Below, one piece after another: positions 44,272-55,300 of a stretch of 64,000 nt of DNA. Source of the DNA: Mesodorylaimus sp. YZB2_4 (lineage: Eukaryota; Nematoda; Enoplea; Dorylaimida; Dorylaimidae). Under the pieces are notes generated by a model, which did not search any database, was not told where the DNA came from, and was given only the letters and a program-made list of their open reading frames with translations. The position numbers and the translations under genes were made by a program. The stretch covers positions 1 through 64,000 of the forward strand of contig JASANH010000542.1 of the NCBI GenBank assembly GCA_030248295.1, in the 5' to 3' direction. Position 1 is the stretch's first letter, and the number at the start of each line of letters is the position of its first letter.

Positions 44272-45830
44272 AGGTCCCATGACGATTCCCCCACCATAAT
44301 TTTTCGCTTGATGTACTGTACAGGTACGACTTTTGTTGCAAAACGCAGAAAGAGTATGATAGGCTTGTAGAATTTGGGCAGTGCGAAGTAAAAATCACGG
44401 TGCTGCCGCTCATGTGCAAGTTACTCAGGCTACAAACTTTTCGAACTGTTAACGTATTTCAGAAAGAATATTTTACACGCTGCCAATACGAGTGCATGTA
44501 AGAGCAGACCAGTTTTTCTCTGCTAATGCATGGCTCAAATCCATAATGCAGAGTTACCTAACACTGGCAATCAGTGAAAACAGAAGATATGCATTTAGGC
44601 AGTAATACTTCAGGGAATTTACCAGTATGACAGCTGCAGATTTTGCGAAGCAGTTTTAGCACTCACGATACATTATAGGCTCGTCTTATTGTTAGTTGTC
44701 ATAGGAGAAGGCGAGCATGGCGCAAAGAGCGAAGGCGAAGCAAACGTTTTTGGTCTCTATTGCAACATGGCATTGGAGCATGGCAGTCGAGTAATAAAAC
44801 AACAAGCTCGTGGAGTATTTGAAGCATATTTCAGGTGTTCTAGGATAGTGATGACGATTTGTGCATTAGTACTTGTTCCTAGACGAAGGCTCAAAATTTG
44901 AATAGCCGTAATCAAAACTGACGATGATGTGGGTGACTGTTACAGAGGGAAACATGCGCATGTCTCATTGAGTCGACTTCCCCACCGGAATGTTATGAAG
45001 TCGACTCAGTGGGGGAAACGTCTGACAATCAAAAGTTTTCGATTGTGATTGCTTGGAAATCCCTGGGCTTATTTAAGATTGTAAAATGTTTCTCCAGCTT
45101 TGTCGTTTTGTAATGGGTTGGATATGGTAGGATAGACCGGCGCACTATAACCGCTAGTGAAAAGATGATGCGTACAGTAGTGATGTGCCGATGCCATATC
45201 TGAAACCATACTTTACCCACCTTGTCTATGGGGATCCATGCTTATGGACTGACCCTAAGATGGGGTTCACCCCACCGGTGCAGCCAACGTATCATGGCCC
45301 CAACATATTTCTGGCACTTCTTCATTGTCTCCATCTGGCTAGGTCAGGGGGTGGCCTGTCTGCTTCCTGCTGGTGTGCCAGTGCCTGGTTGAGATTGCTC
45401 GTGTGTGGCTGCTAGTGATGCATTTGTGAATTCTGGTGTCTTTTTTGGGTCAGGCCCAAGCCCTTAGAGTTTCCCCCACCGAGACGATTTCTCCACCAGA
45501 CAAGGTTCGGCGGGGGCTCACGATCAGACATGCGATGTTTTGCTGGTATAACGGTTCCCCCCCCCCCCTTACATAAGGCCGATTCCACCCTCAGTTTTGA
45601 TTGCGGCTATTAAAATTTTAAGGCTTCGTCTAGGAACAAGTACTCATGCACAAATCGTCATCACTATCCAAGACGATATGAATAATGCCTCAAATACTCA
45701 ACGATTTTGTTGTACAGTACAGTACTACTGTACAGTCTTTGTACACTCGAACTGCCTTTTGCAATCCAAGTCGTACCTGCACATCAGGCAAAAAATTATG
45801 GTGGGGAAAACGGCACGGTGGGGTACCATC
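44272..45830. mobile_element. Long inverted-repeat (foldback) element, about 1.55 kb
   Basis: Two separated blocks match in inverted orientation: 44281-44345 with about 45757-45823 (CCCACCATAATTTTT...GTACGACTT) and 44842-44921 with 45591-45670 (GGATAGTGATGACGATTTGTGCAT..., about 90% identical). The arms differ in length, so the left arm has gained about 500 bp. The core has several CCCCCACC and GAGTCGACTTC words, including a 14-bp palindromic pair at 44967-45006. No coding sequence, no clear target duplication. Confidence 0.65.
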
Positions 45831-46022
45831 ACAGTGGGGGAAGGGGGAAGGTCACATGTGTCATCGAGTCGATCCCCCCAGGCCCGGTTGTGGGAAAAGA
45901 CACAGGATGGGACTGATTAAATTGGATTCCATTGGTATCCCAAGATTTGTAAAGTAGGTATGGTTTTACCTACATCGCCTGCACATCACTGTTGACCTAG
46001 AAACAGCGCTTACATCCCATAT

Positions 46023-47064
46023 CTCACGGCCGCATCGGATCGGGCCCATCCCTTCGGATCGGATATCCGATCTGATCCGAAAAATCACCATCTGAAAATT
46101 CGGATCAGATCATCCGATCTAAGCTATCCGACATTCTAAGCTGATGGTGTTTGCAATGACCACGGGCAAGCAACTAACTAGTGCGCAGTTTTTCTCCACC
46201 CCCTCTTGTGTAATTAGTGAGATGAGATGGATATCTCCATTGATGCTTCCCTTTTTCTGCCCATAATTACAGTACTAGTCAACTTCTCATTATTATTATT
46301 TGAGACCAGAAAAAACATAAATGACTGCCAAGGGAACATCGCCAACCATCAAGTCGAACTTTACAAAACCAAAAATTGTGATTTGTTGGTTGTTCCCAGG
46401 TGCAGAAGAAAGCTTTCTCCAAAATATTAGAGGCGCCTGGCCAACTGAGCAGCAGTGGCGGTGGCCTGCAGTAAAGTCCACAGAATTTTGAATAATTGTG
46501 TGGTAAAGAAGCGACCTTCCAACACTCGGATTTTGGGTTTTTCTCTAAAAAAACACAAAAAATCCTGGAGAATTTTTTAAATTCCTAGGACTTTAGGCGC
46601 TGACTACTGCTGACCCCCTACTGCTGGCCAGACACCTTTTTAAAAGTGCTTTCTTTTGTACCTAGAAATAAATTACAATATTTGGTTTTGTCAAGTTCGA
46701 ATCAACGGTTGGCAAGGATGCCTTGTCAGATTTTGCAAATGTTTGGAGTCGGACGACAGAAATATTCGTGAGGAGTGGAAAAAATGAAAATATCCGTTTT
46801 TATAAAAATTTGTAGTTATGGTCAGTCATTGACGAGCAGTATGCATCTTCTTTACTCTACTTTTTCCGTGGGAGAGGCGCTGCTTGTGCCATGGCACCAT
46901 GATAATAAATACTCTATGTTTATCATGCGGAGCAACCTTTCGAAAAAAGTTGATGCGTTATTGATTGTTCAAAAAATTTACATGCATTTCACATGATCCG
47001 ATCCGAAACTCATCCGATCCGATCCGATTCGATCCGACAAACCCCCATCCGATCCGGTCGTGAG
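46023..47064. mobile_element. hAT-like non-autonomous element with GATCCGATCC-type terminal arrays
   Basis: Left end CTCACGGCCGCATCGGATCG and right end the inverted CCGATCCGGTCGTGAG. Degenerate arrays of GATCCGATCC/CGGATCGGAT lie inside both ends (46033-46125; about 46995-47055). Flanks share CATATC (cccatatc / gtcatatc), a decayed 8-bp duplication. The core has the repeat shared with 33.6 kb. Confidence 0.65.
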
Positions 47065-47079
47065 TCATATCATAATTTA

Positions 47080-47420
47080 TCCAAAGCCTAGTGCCATACA
47101 GCGCACTCGAGGGCTTGGGAACACATACTTAAAAATCAGTTTTTTACCCTGGTGGAAGTCTAACCCTCTCCTGTAAGTGCGCACCCAGCGTGAGAGGCAG
47201 GCGCCTTAAACGCTTGGCCACGGCCCAGGCTCAACCATTTTGTTCGATTTGACCAAACTGTTTTGCATAGCTATAATGCTAGCCTGATTATATTTCCTTT
47301 AGTGCAAAAACTAAAATTCACGAGACAAAACTAAAAGGAAAAACTAAAAAGGAAAACCCCTCAATTGTAATAGGAAACACAATCATAGTAACCCGATGGC
47401 AAGACCAAATATGGGACTGG
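47080..47420. other. Spacer downstream of the GLUT gene
   Basis: AT-rich, no supported gene. Confidence 0.4.
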
Positions 47421-47425
47421 CTGCC

Positions 47426-48871
47426 CTAGAATTTATCCATGTGCATGTCATTTTCAACGTTTTCTTCAGATCCGAGTTCTTTCATGATTTCTTCGGGAGA
47501 TTTATTTTTAGTTTCTGGCAAGAGCAGGGCCAAGCACACGAGCGATATAGTCAGCGGAACCACGTGCAATAGGAAACTGAATTCATGGACGGCTCGGTGT
47601 AACGGGTAAAATATGAAGCCCACTGTTGCTGCACTCAATCGCACGACGATTATAGCCATGGTCTGAGCCAAGGGTCGTGCTTTCAAGGGCACCAATTCCA
47701 CTGTTAAGAACCACATGACACTTCCCGGGCCCAATCCGAACATAAGAGCGATGAGGCTTATCGCTGCCACACTGACATAACCTGGCCACACCATGAAGTG
47801 AACTCGGGCTAAGTAAGCGAAAACTATGAAAAGTATGTTCAAAACTATCATAACAAACAAACTGACCAGCAGGAGAGGCCGGCGGCCCAAGTGGTCGACT
47901 GTTAGACCGTTAAGTAAAGCACCAAGGACGCAGGGGGCTGTTATTCCAATCGTACCATATTGGGCTTCGAAATTTGATAAGCCCCTATTTATCAGGATGC
48001 TTGTAGAGAAATTAGAGAAATTTCCAATTCCACAAAACATCGATGAAAACATGACCAGCCACCCCAAAAGGACGCCTTTCCTGATGTAGGGTGTCGCAAA
48101 GATTTCTTTAAAGGGCATTGAATTCGATGTTCCGATACTCAGTTCTTGGCGAATTTCATTCAATTCTTCTTTGACTTCCTCTTCGTTTCTTCCAAATCTG
48201 CGCAGAGCACTCGCTGCTTCGGCGTAATTGCCGCGACTAGCCAGGAATTTGGGTGACTCCGGAAAGAATGGAATGGCTATCAGACACAGCAAACTGATGG
48301 CGCCTTCGAGGAGAAACAAGTAAGGCCAGGCTGAAATGTTGCCTAGGATGACGGGCAAGGCTAAAATGGAAGCGAGCAGGAGCCCAAATTCCAAAATAAA
48401 TCCAGTCATTGACCCGATGAAACCTCGTGTTGACTTCTTACTGATTTCATCAAAATATACTGGTTGTAGTCCTAATTGCGCAGCTTGCGCTGCACCGCTT
48501 ATAAGTCGACCTAGCAAGAACAATTCCCAAGACTTAGCTGGTTGAGAAACGCCTTGTAACACGCAAGTTATAAGTATTACCGCGTTGGTTAAGTAAAAAC
48601 TTCTTTTTCTGCTCCAGTTTTCTAGCAAATATTTAACGAAAAGTGTGCCAAACAAGCTCCCCAGGATTTGAGTTTGAACGACGAAGGGCCAGAGATATGT
48701 CCATTGAACTTCATCTAGATGTCCTCCCTGGTGTAAATAATATGAGTCATTGATGAAGGTTCGGAACGTATTTTCGCTAGGATTGATGACAGATAGCTGA
48801 TAACCGAAATGGAATCCACCACCGAGGCTTATTATCAGGGCTGCCCCAAAACCGCGTAAAGAGAAATTCAT
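47426..48871 (-). CDS. GLUT-type facilitative sugar transporter, 481 aa
   Basis: One intronless frame with twelve hydrophobic helices of the major facilitator superfamily. Sugar-transporter signatures appear in order: GYQLSVINPSENTF in helix 1, GRLISGAAQAAQ and EISKKSTRG around helices 4-5, PESPKFL after helix 6, DHLGRRPLL after helix 8, GPGSVMWFLTVELVPLKARP in helix 10, and PETKNKSPEEI after helix 12. These place it in the animal GLUT family, at the plasma membrane, moving hexoses. Oddity: helix 7, which in class I transporters carries QQLSGIN, reads SSMFCGIGNFSNFS here, so glucose selectivity should not be assumed. An AT-rich TATA-like run (ATATATAT) lies about 40 bp upstream of the ATG. 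Lack of introns is unusual for animal GLUT genes and could mean retroposition. Confidence 0.9.
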   Translation of the reverse strand: MNFSLRGFGAALIISLGGGFHFGYQLSVINPSENTFRTFINDSYYLHQGGHLDEVQWTYLWPFVVQTQILGSLFGTLFVKYLLENWSRKRSFYLTNAVILITCVLQGVSQPAKSWELFLLGRLISGAAQAAQLGLQPVYFDEISKKSTRGFIGSMTGFILEFGLLLASILALPVILGNISAWPYLFLLEGAISLLCLIAIPFFPESPKFLASRGNYAEAASALRRFGRNEEEVKEELNEIRQELSIGTSNSMPFKEIFATPYIRKGVLLGWLVMFSSMFCGIGNFSNFSTSILINRGLSNFEAQYGTIGITAPCVLGALLNGLTVDHLGRRPLLLVSLFVMIVLNILFIVFAYLARVHFMVWPGYVSVAAISLIALMFGLGPGSVMWFLTVELVPLKARPLAQTMAIIVVRLSAATVGFIFYPLHRAVHEFSFLLHVVPLTISLVCLALLLPETKNKSPEEIMKELGSEENVENDMHMDKF

Positions 48872-48879
48872 TTCTGATT

Positions 48880-50580
48880 ACCAGTGCTTGATGTAAAAAA
48901 ATCTAAGGGATCATATATATTTCGAAGTGAGCTTTAGTTTAAGTTGAAGCAGCAGATTTATAATACAGAATGCAATAAAATAAAGGGCTATCAAGTAACC
49001 AATATTCAAAGCGCTACATACACAGCGTCAGGCCAGGCTGTCAGGCTGATATGTCTGGCTGGGTGGTATTATCGATATTGGCATTCTGACTGTGACTTTT
49101 ATATGTGAACTTTAGAGCACCCAAAAACTAGTTCTTGGGCATTCACCGCCACTCCTTATAAATTCTGATCTTGAACTATCGTAAATCGTGAATTATGGCG
49201 GTACTGCCCCCCACACGAATGTCGGGCTTGATACCTCTAGGTTCACGTTGTCACAGCTAGGTAGACAGCTTCTAAGCCCTCTACATATATACGTTATACG
49301 TAAATGATAGGCCGTTTTTGAACCAGTTTAAGCGGCCAGACGGGCGGTAGCGATTTTCGAAGAGCAGCCATGATCATACATTATTGTGATCAGATAAAAC
49401 TAGTTTGTCTGGGCGTTCCGCGTACAAGGTCTCTCTCTGCGCTGGTCCTAGCCATAATTTTATTTTCTTACAAAAGTGCATGGTGCTTCCACATTTCTTC
49501 AAACCTTCACATTTAAAGTACTTCTCTCCTGCGCCATTTATCAATGGAGGTTGTTGTGACGGAAAAAATGGGTGTGCGATGAATGTGGGGACAGTTGGTA
49601 GACTTGTAAGACGCTAGTCTCACAACAAGTCGAATGTTGATATAGATTTACTCGACCGCACCGTACGAACACATAGATGAGACTAACTAGGATTCCAACA
49701 AGAGGTTGTAAGTGCAATTCACAAAACAGAGAAAGACAAGGGAACCAGTCAGCATGACCTGTACCCGATGTTGACTTAGGCCTAACAGGCAAAGATAGCA
49801 CAAGTGCCACTCACACAGCTGACATTATCATGGCACACAAACTAGATTTTATATCCCCCCTTACAGACTCAGGGGATTCTGCCTCCGTCGGCTTCGCTGT
49901 TTGGCTAACGATAAAGAACTAAACATGCGTGCTAGAATTTCGATTCGCGAATCGGATTGAAGCCGCTGCTCGACGTCAGTTGATCTGTTTCATCTAAAAG
50001 CATGAACGGAAAATAATTGCAATTTGAAATCCTTGAAATAAAAAATAAAAAGATGCGTTTTTTAATTCCAGGGACCCGATAAAAGTTGTGACCAGATATA
50101 GGCAAGTTTTTGACCCGTCATTGTAAAATCAGTGATACGACGGAAATTATATCACCTGCTTGCAGTAGTATAGTTGCGTTTTTATAGAATTTTGTGGCTC
50201 ACATTTCTTCTCACCAGCAGTTTTAAGCACTGTTCGCCTGAGGGCACTCTTCTTTCGATTTTCCTGTTCCTATAGCGAGACAGGCATGGATTTGGTTTGA
50301 TAGTGATTTTAGCATGGGTAGCATCAGAAAAGTACGATAAAACCCCAAGAAAAAACACACTTTCAGCCAGCGCAGATATCAGATCCAAACAAGAGTCACA
50401 CACATGCTGCAGCACTGGTGGGGGGGGGGTGGGGGGTTGTGGATGTGAGGAAGGTTATTGTCCTGCTGTGGCAGGTTGTCTGATCAAGTTATGTCTTGCT
50501 TCGGGCATAACCTCGATGTGAATGTGGGCAATAAAATGTATTGTCTGTTCTCTTTGCCAAGGTCATGCGTGTCCCAATGG
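48880..50580. other. Spacer without a supported gene
   Basis: No recognisable coding sequence. A G-rich run is at about 50418-50437. Confidence 0.4.
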
Positions 50581-50589
50581 TGCGAACCA

Positions 50590-50811
50590 GAGCTGACAAG
50601 TGCTGGAACATACCTTGCGTACTGTGACAAGCAGCATCAGACTGCAGATGCTGGCATAACCGAAATGGCCAAAATACAAAAGTGGTCCATTTCTACACAA
50701 GCACAAGTTCCAGTTCCAACACTTGACATTTTTTCTCCGATTACTAGCACATTGTTTGAAAGAGCTTTTTCCGCTGTCTGGAACACGCAATCCCAAATAA
50801 AGTTATATTGA
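50590..50811 (+). pseudogene. hAT transposase C-terminal fragment
   Basis: The frame ending at 50811 contains VPVPTLDIFSPITSTLFERA followed by FSAVWN. This matches the hAT C-terminal dimerisation block, in which Thr-Ser-x-x-x-E-R-x-F-S is the core. The rest of the transposase is not found upstream, and the usual residues after FS are altered. It shows that hAT enzymes have been in this genome, the source that the non-autonomous elements here would need. Confidence 0.6.
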
Positions 50812-50814
50812 CTA

Positions 50815-52310
50815 GGATTCCCCCCAATGGATTATCAACTACGTGCCACTCGTGCCCAAAACGAGTCTCACTCGCTCCATTTTAAACGTAAACAACACGA
50901 AAAAAAAACATTTGAAAGTCTCTAATCGAAAAAATCAATAAGCAGTCGCATGGGTCGCATAGATTTTTATTTCCATTTAGCGTGCACGAATTTCCTGAAT
51001 TTTTGGAAAATGTACACAAATACTCGTGCCATCTGCCGCTAGGCTAATCAATTTGTCTTCTTTCCCCTAATTCGTCCATTTCTTTTCGGAAACCAAGCGA
51101 AAGGAAGTGCGTTGTCATTGGAGCGGAAGCTAATAGTTAGCGCGTTGTTCAAAATTCACAGCTGACTGATTCCGCGCCCGAATTCCAAGCCTGGTATTGA
51201 CTAGTGCGTGGTAGGACGTGTTGCGGGTGGCTACCATAGGAGTGATATTTACTCAAGCAAAAGGAGAATGACCTTTTTTTGTTCTTACGCTCGGAAAGTT
51301 GTGTTATGACCATGACTGGTTGACTGGCAGGCCCTGGACACTAGAATAATATATGCCACTTCGGTTGTCATACAAGCCAACGAATGAATGCTTGACGTAT
51401 TCTGAAAACGTCCACATTAGGGCGGAAGCCCGTCGGAAAAACGAGACTTCCACTTTCCATTTCCCATTCGCCTAGCTCGTATGGGCACGGAAAAAGCCAT
51501 AAAGTGTGCCCTGCCTGTGCTCGATTCGAGACAAACCTTGGCGTTGTCAGTGCCAACTTGTGTGGGGATAAGCGAGGGTCGTCTTCATAAGTCGCTCCCA
51601 CGATGCGCGTAGATAAGATTTTCTTAAATTTATCATCATTAGGGGCTACTTGAAAAAATAATCAAATTTTTTATCCAAGGTTACAAGTGCGGAACAAAGA
51701 TTATCTAATTCATTTTTCGTAACAGTGTGACCTCTACACGTCATTGAACGCGGGACCTTCATCTTTTGTCAAATTATGGATGGTAAGTATTGGAAATGTC
51801 ATTTTGTCTAAATCTGCCAGCAGGTTCTATCCGGTATCTTTACTCGTTTCCTCTCATTGCCTTCAGTTCCAGGCCACAGTCGAAGCTTTTTTTTATCAGC
51901 GCTTAGTGAAATAATGCGCAAGTAAATTATCTTGAAATGACGGCTGGTGGGTGGGATTTAGAAATAGTCCTATTTTCTAATTTTCTCCTTTCAAACGTCA
52001 TCAAAATGCAAAATTGTCGTCATTATATCAGCTCTTTTAAAAAGACAAGTGCGTTTTAGGCCTTGCATCATACGTCAAGGAAAACTGCTGAGCCGTTCAT
52101 AGATCGACTAAGTCATATTTTCGAGATGGAAACTATAGAAACGTGTAGAAATGTTTTGAAAAACGAATTGACAAAAGCCTAAGGGGGAGAGAGAGACGAT
52201 ATATTGGGTTTTTAAGAAGAGTTCAGCAAGAGTTTGCCTATTCGCCTTCCGACTTGAGTTTGTTTTCCATCTTGCCTCTAATTGACAAGAGTATACTATA
52301 GTCAAGGAGA
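50815..52310. other. Spacer upstream of the globin gene
   Basis: No supported gene. An isolated acceptor/donor pair around 51726-51783 (ending ATGGATG followed by GTAAGT) might be a small exon, but no partner was found. Confidence 0.35.
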
Positions 52311-52317
52311 GAAGGAA

Positions 52318-52324
52318 TATAAAT
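52318..52324 (+). promoter_or_regulatory. TATA box of the globin gene
   Basis: TATAAAT, 54 bp before the ATG at 52372; start of transcription expected near 52350. Confidence 0.5.
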
Positions 52325-52371
52325 TGACTGGCCTAGTTCATACGAATTAGTTGTCAAGGCATATTCCAGTA

Positions 52372-55300
52372 ATGGCTAATAAAGGTAAGGGACGGCTTTT
52401 AATCGATTTGGTAGCCGCCTGTTTTTTTAAAGTGGTGTGTATCTTAAGCATTCAGCTCCTAATCGGCTTTGACATTTGTACAGCATGGAATGTGTAAAAT
52501 TATGTGAAGTATTCTTTAAAAGTCAACATGTCGACTGGAGCTGGGTCACCCTGCCACGGGGCAAAGGATGAAGGGTAGCCAGCTTACGCATTGTAAAGTG
52601 GGAAAATGGGCGGGAAGTGTAAAGTGAAAAGGCTTCAGCCGGAAAGAGTCATAATTGGTGAGCGGCTTACTGTAGTTTTCGATGTTTCGCGATTGACCAG
52701 GAAATGAAACATTATGTACAATCAAAATATAGGCTGCGGGTCCAGCATCGACCGATTAGGCGCTTATCGGCCGATAACCGTTTACCGATTGCACTGATAA
52801 TTTAAACACTTTCAAAACTTCACTTTTTCTCGGCGGGAAATTAAATTTTGAGTTTTCTCATACCTGCTCGTATTTTGAACAGCTCAGCCCCCGAAAAAAC
52901 TGAAAAGCATCACAAACTATTTAGTCTTCTCAAATCCGCGAGCACTTGATCCCACCAAATATCTAGTTAGTCATCCTCGATGAAAATCAAAACCCCTGAT
53001 GATAAGGTTACCGCACGAGCAACAACTTTTTAATGTTGCAGACAATGTTTGGCGCAACCCTAAAAGGCGACGAAAGGGGGGGGGGGGTTCAGACTTTCTT
53101 GAGGCGTCGCTTGACGGGACAATCTTTTGTTCATTTTTTGCCGAGACGAGCAAAAATAAACTGCGTTATCGATTGAAAAAATTATAAAAGTTGTCTGAAA
53201 TATTTTCATGCTAGTAACTCTTGGAGACGCCTTCTAAAAACGTGACCCGTTGACCCATTTTCATATCACTTTGCATCGTATGCGACGCATGATCATGTAA
53301 AAACACTCTGAAAACGTGGAAACCAATTTTCTCAGCTTGAATAGTGATAAAACTGATCAAAATATGATCAACTTGAACTGGAACTGGTTTTATAAAAAGC
53401 CAAAAATATGCAAAAAAGTTGCAAAACTGGCACCCCTTCAATTCAACCTTTTACCTGCTGTACCCGCTGTGCCTGCTGTTGAACCTTATCAAATTGTTCC
53501 CAAATTTCAGGTCGAATTTCAGGCAGTACTAGCCCAAAAAGAGTATGTTTCGCAGAACACTATACAGTATTTTAATATTGCGTCTACCAAATTTTAACAT
53601 TGTGAATGATCGTGTCCTATATTTTATCACTTATCTTTGGTGTAGCAAATTGTTCATTCCTCATGCTGTATGAGGAGCCCACTTGTGTTTTTCTGATACA
53701 GTGTGGGTGATAAGCTATCATCCCAACCATCTGCCACCCACCAATATGTACTATATCAATTAGTGGAGGGGTAACTCGTACTGGGAAATTAAATTTTCGA
53801 GTTTTGACCTTTCTCAATTGCGAACAACAAGAGAATATTTTCCCTCTTCTTTTTCAATACTTCTTTCTTCAACACCATTCAATAGGTTCTATTGACGTGA
53901 AGGGTGAATTTCTTGCTGAGCAAAAAGACTGGAGACACAGCCAGACCCCCTTGGTGGGCTTGGTTTTTAGGCATGTACATAAAAGAATGCACAAAAAAGG
54001 CTTTGTTGATTGAGTATTATGTTTTTATTTTGGCCTACGCCAATGAGAAAGAGACAGACATTTTTTATGAGGTATAAAACATACTGTATGCGACGAAAGG
54101 TTATCAAAACAGCGACTATTCCTGAAAACAATTGCAAACAAAATATACGAAGCAAAAAGTTTATCGTTCTACAAAAACTTGTTAGCATCAGGTTCGGTTA
54201 GATGCGGGTCTCTCATATCTGAGTTTTTCTATTGGGAGCAAGTTGAGTACAGTTGAAATTTTTCCATTTTTCAGTTTCAATACCTCAACCCGTCTAATGA
54301 GCCAGTGCATAATTCAGATCGCATAAACTAAACGAAACACAAATAAAAGGGAAGTCCGAGTAGATAATCGTGGAGGCGGGGGTTCGATTCCTGCTCAAGG
54401 CAAACTTTTTTGTGCTTTTATTTCAACATATCACAGATTTTCAAGCCAGCTTCGAGCGTTTCTTTTTAGGTTACAGCAGATCACTGAATTTCCACAGTCC
54501 TCAAGCTCGACGAAAGCATTCTTCCCACAAAGATGCACAGAATGGTTTGCTGCAAGTTCATCGTCGCCTAGAAAACACAGCGTCGACAGCAGGCAATGAT
54601 CAGACTATTCGACGTGCCGCCGGATCATCGTATGGAGACGAGCTGACAGTGGGCTCAGACACTGGTAGACCACGGAGTCGTAGTCAGACAACTCCAAGAA
54701 CTGTCTCGAAATCAGTCTCACCTCAAGCACGACGCGCATATTCTGATGTAAGTGTACAAGGAGTTTTCATGGTTTTCAGCCGGCTTTAAACACGCCTTAC
54801 TTCGGTTTTGACTGAGTCCGGGACAACTGACTAATAATCATCAGTTCAGTCAATTTTTACTGGAATCTTGTGGCGTCCAGAAGTCTCGACCACTTAGCCA
54901 GAAAGTTCAACTTCAGAGTCTGATATGGAGAGACTTTAGAAAATTTTTGGGCCAAGGATCATAGAAAACGTCAAGCTAAAGTCAAGCTCGATACGATTGA
55001 CCATGACGAGCGACCATAAACGGCCTAGTTTTCAAACTTTCAGCTCCCACTAACTGAATGATTAACACATGTGGGGCCATACAAATAGGACGTCGTGCGC
55101 AAACAAGCTATTTTTGACCCCTCCCCCGGTCGCACAAATCGTTTTCTTGGCGAGCCCCTCCACTCCCCCCCTCCCTCGTCGCATGACGTCGCGCACGTAT
55201 GGCCCCTGGGGTGGGGTAAGTGCAACCCAGGCGCCTGGTTGGCCATGGCGAGTGGAATGGAAGAGAGTAATCAATCTTCCCTGGCTAGGAAACTTTAACC

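Noticed and set aside
54360..54400. tRNA-like B box (GGTTCGATTCC)
   Set aside because: No A box, anticodon arm or acceptor stem could be folded around it; probably a SINE scrap or chance.
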